From positions 1 through 56,544 of the forward strand of contig DAHVFH010000136.1 of the NCBI GenBank assembly GCA_027317105.1: 56,544 nt of DNA, given 5' to 3'. The notes below the pieces were generated by a model that was not told the DNA's origin, ran no database searches, and was given only the letters and a program-made list of their open reading frames with translations. A program made the position numbers and the translations under genes. This DNA comes from Cytophagales bacterium (lineage in GTDB: Bacteria > Bacteroidota > Bacteroidia > Cytophagales > Cyclobacteriaceae). This document shows, piece by piece, positions 17,400 to 24,622 of the stretch (position 1 is its first letter; every line of letters starts with the position of its first letter).

Positions 17400-18607
17400 T
17401 GGATGTAACTGATGAGATAGCGCCAAAAATTGAAAAGGAAGAAAAGCAATATTCTTACCTTAACCTCGGTCCAACACATCCTGCTACGCATGGCATCTTT
17501 CAAAATGTGCTGAAGATGGATGGTGAGGTGATTGTAGATTCGGAACCAACCATTGGGTATATTCACCGTGCTTTTGAAAAGCTGGCTGAGCACCGGCCTT
17601 ATAACCAGATCACACCTATTACTGACCGGATGAACTATTGTTCATCGCCACTTAACAATATTGGTTGGCACATGGCGGTAGAAAAATTATTGGATGTTGA
17701 AATCCCAAAAAGAGTTCAATATCTGCGTGTGATCATCATGGAATTGGCTCGCATTTCTGACCATATTATTTGCAATACAGTTATCGGAGTGGATACGGGA
17801 GCGGCCACCGGCTATTTTTATGTGTTTCAACAGCGCGAAAAGATTTACGAGATTTATGAGGAAATTTGTGGCGCTCGTCTTACAACAAACATTGATCGGA
17901 TCGGGGGTTTCGAACGGGATTTTTCTCCAAAGGTGTGGGAGAAGATCAATACATTTTTAGTTGAGTTTCCGGTCGTTTTAAAAGAATTGGAAAACTTACT
18001 TAGCCGTAATCGAATTTTCATGGATCGCACCATTGGGTGTGGAGGTATCAGTGCCGAACGTGCTTTAAATTATAGCTTTTCTGGCCCGAATCTTCGTGCT
18101 GCCGGTATTGATTATGATGTGCGCGTGATGAATCCCTATTCTTCCTACGAAGATTTTGACTTTGTTATTCCGGTAGGAAAAAATGGAGATGTATACGATC
18201 GCTTCATGGTACGCAATGAAGAAATGTGGCAGAGTTTGAGTATTATCAAGCAGGCCATAAAAAAATTGCCGAAAGGCCCTTTCCACGCGAACGTACCTGA
18301 ATTTTATTTGCCTCCAAAGGAAGCTGTCTATAATAATATGGAGGCACTTATTTATCATTTTAAAATTGTAATGGGTGAGTCGGATATCCCTAAGGGTGAA
18401 ATCTATCATTGTATAGAGGGGGGCAATGGAGAGTTGGGATTTTATTTGATCAGCGATGGAGGCCGCACACCATTCCGGTTGCATCTTCGCAGACCTTGCT
18501 TTATTTATTATCAGGCTTACCCAGAAATAATTCAAGGCTCAATGTTGTCGGACGCGATCTTGACAATGAGTAGTATGAACGTGATTGCAGGAGAACTTGA
18601 TGCGTAG
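17396..18607 (+). CDS. nuoD: NADH-quinone oxidoreductase subunit D
   Basis: A 403-residue 49-kDa-type subunit related to the large subunit of NiFe hydrogenases. LGPTHPATHGIFQNVLKMDG near the N-terminus lines the quinone pocket; YIHRAFEKLAEHR and NYCSSPLNNIGW follow, and the C-terminus has FRLHLRRPCFI. It forms the quinone-reduction site with NuoB. After its stop, the tight packing of nuoA-D is broken by a 78-base spacer with a heptamer hairpin. Confidence 0.96.
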   Translation: MMDVTDEIAPKIEKEEKQYSYLNLGPTHPATHGIFQNVLKMDGEVIVDSEPTIGYIHRAFEKLAEHRPYNQITPITDRMNYCSSPLNNIGWHMAVEKLLDVEIPKRVQYLRVIIMELARISDHIICNTVIGVDTGAATGYFYVFQQREKIYEIYEEICGARLTTNIDRIGGFERDFSPKVWEKINTFLVEFPVVLKELENLLSRNRIFMDRTIGCGGISAERALNYSFSGPNLRAAGIDYDVRVMNPYSSYEDFDFVIPVGKNGDVYDRFMVRNEEMWQSLSIIKQAIKKLPKGPFHANVPEFYLPPKEAVYNNMEALIYHFKIVMGESDIPKGEIYHCIEGGNGELGFYLISDGGRTPFRLHLRRPCFIYYQAYPEIIQGSMLSDAILTMSSMNVIAGELDA

Positions 18608-18609
18608 AA

Positions 18610-18681
18610 GAGTTAATAGTAAATGGTTAATAGTTATTTAACAGGTGGTACCATGATTAACTATTAACGAATAACAGAACG
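18610..18681 (+). repeat. Heptamer-repeat hairpin in the nuoD-nuoE spacer (no gene inside)
   Basis: The left half reads as degenerate heptamers (AGTTAAT, AGTAAAT, GGTTAAT, AGTTATT) and the right half as their complements (ATTAACT, ATTAACG, AATAACA). A stem pairs 18626-18640 with 18654-18668: eleven perfect pairs, then one mismatch and one G-U in the last four. Loop of 13 bases. It fills nearly the whole spacer between the nuoD stop and the nuoE start. Confidence 0.75.
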
Positions 18682-18685
18682 AATA

Positions 18686-19222
18686 ATGGAAATAAAATTT
18701 TCGGAACAAGCATTGACAAGGGCAAATAAAATCATTGCCCGTTACCCGCAAGGGAAGCAGAAGTCGGCATTGCTCCCTTTACTACATTTAGCGCAATCTG
18801 AATTTGATGGATGGCTTAGTCAAGCGGTGATGGATTATGTCGCTTCTTTATTAACAATTAAACCCATTGAGGTTTATGAAGTAGCCACTTTTTATTCGAT
18901 GTACAACATGAAACCTGTGGGGAAATGTTTGATTGAAGTTTGCCAAACTAGCTCTTGCTGGTTACGGGGATCGGAAGAGATTGTTCAGCACATAAAAGAA
19001 AAATTAAATATCGAAGTAGGGGAGACTACATCGGATGGCATGTTCACATTAAAAACCGTAGAATGTCTGGGGTCTTGTGGAACGGCACCGATGCTGCAGT
19101 GTGGGGCAAATTTTTACGAAAATCTGACAACCGATAAAGTGGACGAGTTGATTGAAAAACTAAGAACAAATGGGGAGTCAAGTTCATACCTGAGGTCACT
19201 TGAAGTAAATCTTGAATCTTGA
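18686..19222 (+). CDS. nuoE: NADH-quinone oxidoreductase subunit E
   Basis: A 178-residue, 24-kDa-type subunit with a thioredoxin-like 2Fe-2S domain. The cluster ligands are in CQTSSCWLRG and VECLGSCGTAP. The cluster N1a sits next to FMN in NuoF. The last residues (LEVNLES) and the TGA are encoded by the heptamer tract that fills the nuoE-nuoF spacer, so the C-terminal end is probably not ancestral. Confidence 0.95.
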   Translation: MEIKFSEQALTRANKIIARYPQGKQKSALLPLLHLAQSEFDGWLSQAVMDYVASLLTIKPIEVYEVATFYSMYNMKPVGKCLIEVCQTSSCWLRGSEEIVQHIKEKLNIEVGETTSDGMFTLKTVECLGSCGTAPMLQCGANFYENLTTDKVDELIEKLRTNGESSSYLRSLEVNLES

Positions 19223-19243
19223 ATTTCCAATTTTGAATTAAAA
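19199..19243 (+). repeat. Heptamer tract at the nuoE-nuoF junction
   Basis: CTTGAAG, then after five bases CTTGAAT, CTTGAAT, TTCCAAT and TTTGAAT in strict 7-base steps. It begins inside nuoE, contains its stop codon and ends just before the nuoF start. I see direct repeats but no strong hairpin. Confidence 0.6.
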
Positions 19244-19246
19244 GGC

Positions 19247-20554
19247 ATGGGAAGAAAATTGCTTTTAGAACATATTGACGTACCCGGCATTGAAACCTTT
19301 GAGGTCTATCGGAAGAAAGGTGGATATGCTTCTGTGGAGAAAGCCTTGAAGACAATGACACCTGATGCAGTGACTGACGAAGTCAAAAGGTCTGGAATGC
19401 GCGGGAGAGGTGGAGCTGGTTTTCCAACAGGTATGAAATGGAGTTTCCTTGATAGGAAATCGACTAAACCAAGATACATGGTTTGCAATGCTGACGAGAG
19501 CGAACCGGGAACTTTTAAGGATCGGTATTTGATGGAGAAAATTCCTCACCTCTTGATAGAGGGGATGATTACTTCAAGTTATGCACTTGGTGCCAATACT
19601 TCTTTTATCTACATCAGGGGTGAGTACATGTATGTTCTTCAGATTTTGGAGAAAGCTATTGATGAAGCTTATGCAAAAGGCTTTCTCGGAAAAAATATTT
19701 TAGGAACAGATTTTTCATTGGATTTGTATGTTCATCCTGGCGCTGGAGCTTACATCTGCGGTGAAGAAACTGCGTTGCTGGAATCGCTCGAAGGTAAACG
19801 CGGAAATCCCAGGTTGAAGCCTCCTTTCCCGGCCATAGCTGGATTATATGCTTCTCCTACAGTGGTGAACAATGTGGAAACAATTGCTGCAGTTGTCCCA
19901 ATAGTAAACATGGGTGGCGATGAATATGCTAAGATTGGAATTGGAAAGAGCACAGGCACTAAGTTAATCTCGGCCAGTGGGCATATTAATAAGCCTGGTG
20001 TTTATGAAATCGAATTGGGGTTACCCGTTGAAGAGTTTATATTTTCCGAAGAGTATTGTGGCGGAGTTTGGAAAGATAGGCGTTTGAAAGCTGTTGTTGC
20101 TGGAGGTTCATCGGTACCCATATTACCAACGGAATTGATTTTGACCACGGCCAAAGGTGAACCGCGCTTAATGAGTTATGAATCTTTATCCGATGGTGGT
20201 TTTGCAACAGGCACAATGCTCGGCTCGGGAGGATTTATTGTGATGGACGAGACAACAGACATCGTAAAAAATCTTTACACTTTTGCCCGGTTTTATCATC
20301 ATGAATCGTGCGGACAGTGCAGCCCTTGCCGTGAGGGTACAGGTTGGATGGAAAAGATATTACATCGCTTGCATCATGGGCATGGCAAGAAAGAAGACAT
20401 TGATATTTTGGTAGATGTGGCAAAGAAAATTGAAGGTAATACTATTTGCCCTTTAGGAGATGCAGCGGCTTGGCCAGTGGCCAGTGCGGTAAGGCATTTT
20501 AGGAAAGAGTTTGAGGAGGCGGTGGTGCAGGAGTCGTTATTAGTTAATGGTTAA
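19247..20554 (+). CDS. nuoF: NADH-quinone oxidoreductase subunit F
   Basis: A 435-residue, 51-kDa-type subunit that oxidises NADH. RGRGGAGFPTGMKWSF and CNADESEPGTFKDR form the FMN/NADH site, GAGAYICGEETALLESLEG is the second nucleotide loop, and the N3 cluster cysteines are in ESCGQCSPCREGTGW plus NTICPLGDAAAW. The last codons (ending LLVNG) and the stop fall inside the left arm of the element that carries the following four-helix-bundle gene. Confidence 0.97.
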   Translation: MGRKLLLEHIDVPGIETFEVYRKKGGYASVEKALKTMTPDAVTDEVKRSGMRGRGGAGFPTGMKWSFLDRKSTKPRYMVCNADESEPGTFKDRYLMEKIPHLLIEGMITSSYALGANTSFIYIRGEYMYVLQILEKAIDEAYAKGFLGKNILGTDFSLDLYVHPGAGAYICGEETALLESLEGKRGNPRLKPPFPAIAGLYASPTVVNNVETIAAVVPIVNMGGDEYAKIGIGKSTGTKLISASGHINKPGVYEIELGLPVEEFIFSEEYCGGVWKDRRLKAVVAGGSSVPILPTELILTTAKGEPRLMSYESLSDGGFATGTMLGSGGFIVMDETTDIVKNLYTFARFYHHESCGQCSPCREGTGWMEKILHRLHHGHGKKEDIDILVDVAKKIEGNTICPLGDAAAWPVASAVRHFRKEFEEAVVQESLLVNG

Positions 20555-20572
20555 TAGTTAATAGTTAATAGT
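20535..20572 (+). repeat. Left arm of the inverted-repeat element around the nuoF-nuoG four-helix-bundle gene
   Basis: From 20536 the arm steps through heptamers GTTATTA, GTTAATG, GTTAATA, GTTAATA, GTTAATA. It pairs without gaps with 20975-21012: 31 Watson-Crick pairs, 2 G-U and 5 mismatches over 38 positions. It contains the nuoF stop codon and ends 3 bases before the inserted gene's ATG. Confidence 0.85.
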
Positions 20573-20575
20573 GAG

Positions 20576-20989
20576 ATGAAAAGTTTTGAAGAACTTAATT
20601 GCTGGAAGAAAACTGCTTCGCTGAGAAGGAGGATTTCGGCTTTAGTTAAAACTTTTCCCGCTGAAGAAAAATATAGATTAACGGATCAAAGGAGTCGTTC
20701 ATCAAGATCCGCACCGGCACAAATAGCCGAAGGATTTGGCAGATTCCACTATCAAGAAAATATTCAATATTGTAGACAAGCAAGAGGATCAATCTTTGAA
20801 TTGATTGATCCTCTTATTTCTGCTAAAGAAGAAATGTATATTTCTGATGATGTGTTTAATGACGTTAGGAATGAAATAGATGATTCCCTCGCGATGCTCA
20901 ATGGTTATATAAACTATTTAGTAAAGGCTAAATCATCTAAAGTTGAAGAACCTTCCGAGGTCTACGCTCGATTAACTGATAACTATTAA
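20576..20989 (+). CDS. Four-helix-bundle protein (S23 / 23S rRNA intervening-sequence protein family)
   Basis: A 137-residue helical protein. FEELNCWKKTASLRRRISAL starts helix 1, and the family hallmark IAEGFGRF follows a basic stretch with repeated Arg/Ser (DQRSRSSRSAPAQ) near residue 40. The family is known from open frames inside 23S rRNA intervening sequences of Leptospira and others, and is related to the Avd accessory protein of diversity-generating retroelements; Avd-like members form pentamers that bind nucleic acid. The function of free-standing copies is unknown. Here it interrupts the otherwise standard nuoF-nuoG junction, on the same strand, and is enclosed by complementary arms that include its own stop codon. 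It shares only the family motifs with the second copy at 34.8 kb. Confidence 0.85.
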   Translation: MKSFEELNCWKKTASLRRRISALVKTFPAEEKYRLTDQRSRSSRSAPAQIAEGFGRFHYQENIQYCRQARGSIFELIDPLISAKEEMYISDDVFNDVRNEIDDSLAMLNGYINYLVKAKSSKVEEPSEVYARLTDNY

Positions 20990-21012
20990 CGGATAACAAT
21001 TAACTATTAACG
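20975..21012 (+). repeat. Right arm of the inverted-repeat element around the nuoF-nuoG four-helix-bundle gene
   Basis: Six consecutive heptamers from 20971: ATTAACT, GATAACT, ATTAACG, GATAACA, ATTAACT, ATTAACG. It is complementary to 20535-20572. The stop codon of the enclosed gene (20987-20989) lies inside it, and it ends 7 bases before the nuoG GTG. Confidence 0.85.
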
Positions 21013-21019
21013 ATTTAAA

Positions 21020-22021
21020 GTGGCTAAGTTAACTATAGACGGAGTTGAAGTAGAAGTACCAGACGGTACATCGATCTTAAATGCAGCACGGCAGATCGGT
21101 GGTGCTTTGGTGCCGCCCGCTATGTGCTATTATTCTTCCCTGAAAGAGACAGGGGGGAAATGTAGAGTATGCTTAGTTAAAGTGGCTCAAGGTTCTACGA
21201 AAGACCCCCGACCTATGCCCAAGCTGGTGGCCTCGTGCCGCACACCTGTTGGCGATGGCATGGTGGTTCAGAATTTAACCTCGCCTGAAGTTTTAGAAGC
21301 GAGAAAAGGGGTGGTAGAATTTTTGCTTTTAAATCATCCGCTCGATTGCCCTATATGCGATCAGGCGGGAGAATGCGATCTGCAAAACTTAGCCTACGAA
21401 CACGGTGCCTCGACTACTCGCTACGAAGGAGAACGGAGGACTTTTGAAAAAATTGATATTGGAGATAAGATTAAATTGCACATGACCCGTTGCATTTTGT
21501 GCTACCGGTGCACGTATGTGGCTGACCAACTCACCAATGAACGTGTGCATGGCGTGATTGGCCGAGGGGACCGTGCTGAGATCAGCACCTACATTCAAAA
21601 AGCAGTGGACAATGATTTCTCTGGTAACATGATAGATGTTTGTCCGGTGGGCGCTTTAACAGATAGAACTTTCCGGTTCAAAAGCCGGGTCTGGTTTACC
21701 GATCCAAAAGATGCGCATCGCAATTGTACCAAATGTTCTGGCAAGGTTGTGTTGTGGATGAAAGGCGATGAAGTACTCCGTGTCACTGCGCGAAAAGATC
21801 AATATGGTGAAGTAAAAGAATATATTTGCAACGAATGCCGTTTTGAGCATAAGAAGGTGAGCGATTGGACAGTGGAAGGCCCGAGGCATATTGACCGGCA
21901 TTCAGTTATCGCCCAAAACCATTACGAAAAAATTGATCTTCAAAAATTAAAAAAAGAAGTGGAGCGGCAACTTGAATTTCAAAGAGGAAAACAATTGCCC
22001 GAGAATGAAATTCATAGTTAA
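21020..22021 (+). CDS. nuoG: NADH-quinone oxidoreductase subunit G, short form
   Basis: A 333-residue subunit starting at a GTG. The N-terminal 2Fe-2S ferredoxin domain has cysteines in AMCYYSSLKETGGKCRVC and SCRTPV; the His-Cys cluster is in LNHPLDCPICDQAGECDLQ; a 4Fe-4S binding set follows in TRCILCYRCTYV and DVCPVGALTD; a last cysteine set is in RNCTKCSGK and ICNECRFEH. The protein then stops, without the large molybdopterin-fold domain that makes NuoG about 700-900 residues in Proteobacteria. Short NuoG is expected in this bacterial group and keeps the clusters needed for electron transfer. Its TAA lies in the left arm of the next hairpin. Confidence 0.92.
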   Translation: MAKLTIDGVEVEVPDGTSILNAARQIGGALVPPAMCYYSSLKETGGKCRVCLVKVAQGSTKDPRPMPKLVASCRTPVGDGMVVQNLTSPEVLEARKGVVEFLLLNHPLDCPICDQAGECDLQNLAYEHGASTTRYEGERRTFEKIDIGDKIKLHMTRCILCYRCTYVADQLTNERVHGVIGRGDRAEISTYIQKAVDNDFSGNMIDVCPVGALTDRTFRFKSRVWFTDPKDAHRNCTKCSGKVVLWMKGDEVLRVTARKDQYGEVKEYICNECRFEHKKVSDWTVEGPRHIDRHSVIAQNHYEKIDLQKLKKEVERQLEFQRGKQLPENEIHS

Positions 22022-22074
22022 TGGTTATTAGTGAATAGAAACGCCAATTGACTTTTAACGATTAACTTTTAACT
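22016..22074 (+). repeat. Heptamer-repeat hairpin in the nuoG-nuoH spacer (no gene inside)
   Basis: Stem of 22016-22038 with 22052-22074: 17 Watson-Crick pairs, 1 G-U and 5 mismatches over 23 positions, loop of 13 bases. Left words are GTTAATG, GTTATTA, GTGAATA; right words TTTTAAC, GATTAAC, TTTTAAC. It starts at the nuoG stop and ends 5 bases before the nuoH ATG. Confidence 0.75.
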
Positions 22075-22079
22075 AAAAA

Positions 22080-23123
22080 ATGATCGCATTTCTAACGTAC
22101 AAGGGAATTTTAGTTTTGGTGATTTTCATAATCACGTTGGCAGTAGCCGCCTATTCTACTTATGCCGAAAGAAAAGTAGCGGCCTTTTTACAAGATCGAA
22201 TCGGCCCCGATCGAGCAGGTCCATTTGGACTGCTTCAACCCTTAGCCGATGGTGCGAAATTCTTTTTTAAAGAAGAGATCATTCCCAATGTCTCGAATAA
22301 AGTACTGTTCGTTCTTGGCCCTTGCATTGCCATGCTTACCGCGTTGATGGCAGGTGTTGTAATTCCATGGGGCAACACGGTCTTTTTAGGAGGCAAAGAA
22401 TATGCTCTTCAGATTGCCGATCTCAACATCGGGATACTTTATGTATTTGGTGTGGTGTCGATTGGCGTTTATGGAATTATGATTGGTGGCTGGTCTTCGA
22501 ATAATAAATTTTCATTGTTAGGCGCCATTCGCGCGTCAGCGCAGATGATCAGCTACGAAATTGCTATGGGGCTTTCAATTATCGCGTTGATCTTAATGAC
22601 TGGGACGCTGAGTCTCAGGGAAATCACGTTACAACAAGCGGGTGGAATCGGCAGCCATTGGAATTTTTGGAACGTAGTTTATCAGCCTCTTGGTTTTATC
22701 ATTTTTTTGGTTTGCGCTTTCGCGGAATGTAACCGCACACCTTTTGATCTACCTGAATGCGAAACTGAATTGGTGGGCGGATACCACACGGAATACAGCA
22801 GTATGAAACTGGGTCTGTATCTTTTTTCCGAATATATCAATATGTTTATTTCGTCTGCCGTTATTTCCACACTCTATTTTGGAGGGTTTAATTTTCCGTT
22901 CATGAATAATGTTGGATTAAGCCACAACTGGATTACCGTGTTAGGGTCGGCATTTTTCTTTGGTAAAGTGGTATTTTTTATCTTCTTCTTCATGTGGATT
23001 CGATGGACCATTCCACGATTCCGCTATGATCAGCTAATGAATTTGGGATGGAAGATACTTTTGCCGCTGGCAATTTTTAATATTGCCTTGACCGGACTTG
23101 TGTCTTTGCTTTTTAGTAGGTAA
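22080..23123 (+). CDS. nuoH: NADH-quinone oxidoreductase subunit H
   Basis: A 347-residue membrane subunit with about eight hydrophobic segments that links the hydrophilic arm to the proton pumps. YAERKVAAFLQDRIGPDRAG near residue 30, and AFAECNRTPFDLPECETELV around residue 215, line the quinone tunnel; FMWIRWTIPRFRYDQLMNLGW is the C-terminal signature. Confidence 0.96.
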   Translation: MIAFLTYKGILVLVIFIITLAVAAYSTYAERKVAAFLQDRIGPDRAGPFGLLQPLADGAKFFFKEEIIPNVSNKVLFVLGPCIAMLTALMAGVVIPWGNTVFLGGKEYALQIADLNIGILYVFGVVSIGVYGIMIGGWSSNNKFSLLGAIRASAQMISYEIAMGLSIIALILMTGTLSLREITLQQAGGIGSHWNFWNVVYQPLGFIIFLVCAFAECNRTPFDLPECETELVGGYHTEYSSMKLGLYLFSEYINMFISSAVISTLYFGGFNFPFMNNVGLSHNWITVLGSAFFFGKVVFFIFFFMWIRWTIPRFRYDQLMNLGWKILLPLAIFNIALTGLVSLLFSR

Positions 23124-23134
23124 GTGAATACTGT

Positions 23135-23169
23135 ATTTTGAATTTTTGATATTTAATTTTGAATTAAAT
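23135..23169 (+). repeat. Heptamer tract with short hairpin in the nuoH-nuoI spacer
   Basis: ATTTTGA, ATTTTTG, ATATTTA, ATTTTGA, ATTAAAT in 7-base steps. The last part folds as a perfect 8-bp palindrome (23151-23158 with 23162-23169) around three bases, ending 2 bases before the nuoI ATG. The words resemble those of the nuoE-nuoF tract. Confidence 0.55.
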
Positions 23170-23171
23170 AA

Positions 23172-23735
23172 ATGCTAACGAATAGATCCAAGGTTGTTGT
23201 CAAGAAGGAAATGAATTTCTGGGAGCGGATATATCTTCCAGCGATTTTGGGCGGGATCATTATTACGATAAAACATTTGTTTCGAAGAAAAGCAACCGTT
23301 CGATACCCTGAGACAAAAAGGTACATTAGCGATATTTGGCGTGGCGAACATGTCCTTAAGCGCGATGAACACGGAGCGGAACGCTGCACGGCTTGTGGTT
23401 TATGCGCAGTTGCTTGTCCGGCCGAAGCTATTACGATGACGGCCGCTGAACGAAAGAAGGGAGAGGAAGGATTGTATCGCGAAGAGAAATATGCTTCGGT
23501 TTATGAAATCAACATGTTGCGTTGTATTTTTTGCGGACTGTGCGAAGAGGCCTGCCCGAAAGAAGCGATTTTCTTAACAAACCGGATTGTAACTACCGAT
23601 TATGACCGTGAGAGTTTTATCTATGGAAAAGACAAACTGGTGGAGCCTGTGGATAATCGCATTGATGTAACGGTGCGGCAAACTCAAGCTGTGCAAGAAT
23701 TTAAGCAACATAAATCATTTAGCCATAACCGATAA
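23172..23735 (+). CDS. nuoI: NADH-quinone oxidoreductase subunit I
   Basis: A 187-residue subunit with two 4Fe-4S ferredoxin motifs, RCTACGLCAVACPAEAI and RCIFCGLCEEACPKEAI, for clusters N6a and N6b. An N-terminal amphipathic stretch likely sits on the membrane. MNFWERIYLPAI at residue 14 could be an alternative start, but the upstream ATG lies closer to the spacer repeat. Confidence 0.96.
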   Translation: MLTNRSKVVVKKEMNFWERIYLPAILGGIIITIKHLFRRKATVRYPETKRYISDIWRGEHVLKRDEHGAERCTACGLCAVACPAEAITMTAAERKKGEEGLYREEKYASVYEINMLRCIFCGLCEEACPKEAIFLTNRIVTTDYDRESFIYGKDKLVEPVDNRIDVTVRQTQAVQEFKQHKSFSHNR

Positions 23736-23738
23736 GCC

Positions 23739-24242
23739 GTGACACTTTACGCCTTCTATTTTCTCTCTTTTGTCGCCATTTTTTCTGCCTTATTGGTGGT
23801 CTTTTCGAAAAATCCGGTATACAGTGTTTTGTATTTGATCATTACCTTTTTTGCAATCGCTGGGCATTACATATTGTTAAATGCCCAATTTCTCGCAGTA
23901 GTTCATGTGATTGTTTATGCAGGGGCAATTATGGTGCTCTTCCTCTATGTCATCATGTTGCTAAACCTTAATGAAGAAAGTGAGCCCCATAAAAACACAA
24001 TGGTTAAGATTGCCGCGGTATTCTCTTCTGGACTTCTATTATTGGTTTTAATTGGTTCATTGCGCGGGGCTTCTCAGCTTGTTCATAAGACAGGAGGCGA
24101 AATTGGATTGGTACAGAATTTAGGTCAGGTGCTTTTTGGTGAATTTTTATTTCCTTTTGAAGTAGCTTCGATTTTGCTTTTGGCGGCCATGGTAGGGGTG
24201 GTGATGGTGGGGAAAGACGAAGAGAAAAATGCCAATGATTAG
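23739..24242 (+). CDS. nuoJ: NADH-quinone oxidoreductase subunit J
   Basis: A 167-residue membrane subunit with five hydrophobic segments, starting at a GTG 3 bases after nuoI. The conserved segment VIVYAGAIMVLFLYVIMLLN holds the pi-bulge helix that takes part in coupling. Confidence 0.94.
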   Translation: MTLYAFYFLSFVAIFSALLVVFSKNPVYSVLYLIITFFAIAGHYILLNAQFLAVVHVIVYAGAIMVLFLYVIMLLNLNEESEPHKNTMVKIAAVFSSGLLLLVLIGSLRGASQLVHKTGGEIGLVQNLGQVLFGEFLFPFEVASILLLAAMVGVVMVGKDEEKNAND

Positions 24243-24290
24243 CCCTATTGGTAATTGCTGATGACGGGAATTAATTATATGCACAAACAA

Positions 24291-24314
24291 CTGATAACGG
24301 ATTAACCGATAACG
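24291..24314 (+). repeat. Short heptamer tract in the nuoJ-nuoK spacer
   Basis: GATAACG, GATTAAC, CGATAAC in 7-base steps, ending 5 bases before the nuoK ATG. A weak complementary match lies upstream near 24247-24259, so this may be a decayed hairpin of the same type. Confidence 0.5.
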
Positions 24315-24319
24315 AAAAG

Positions 24320-24622
24320 ATGATTCCTATTGAAAATTATATTTGGTTAAGCACAGCCCTTTTTACGATTGGAGTGTTAGGTGTGCTTTTCCGCAGAAAT
24401 GCAATTATTGTTTTTGCTTGCATTGAATTGATGCTGAACGCAGTGAATTTATTGATGGTTGCTTTCTCGAGTTACCTCAATGATGCGACAGGCCAAGTTT
24501 TTGTGTTTTTTATCATGGCAGTAGCAGCGGCCGAAGTGGCCGTTGGGTTGGCTATTTTGGTAATGATGTATCGAAACACAAAATCGGTTGATATTGATAT
24601 TTTGAATCGTTTGAAAGGATGA
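24320..24622 (+). CDS. nuoK: NADH-quinone oxidoreductase subunit K
   Basis: A 100-residue membrane subunit with three segments. FACIELMLNAVNLLMVAFS and AAAEVAVGLAILVMMYR contain the two conserved glutamates of the proton path. It overlaps nuoL by 4 bases. Confidence 0.96.
   Translation: MIPIENYIWLSTALFTIGVLGVLFRRNAIIVFACIELMLNAVNLLMVAFSSYLNDATGQVFVFFIMAVAAAEVAVGLAILVMMYRNTKSVDIDILNRLKG

Noticed and set aside
20536..21012. Heptamer tracts taken as a CRISPR array
   Set aside because: Units are 7-8 bases without spacers and there are no cas genes.
21020..22021. NuoG seen as truncated
   Set aside because: All cluster-binding cysteines are present and short NuoG is normal in this group; no remnant of the missing domain follows.
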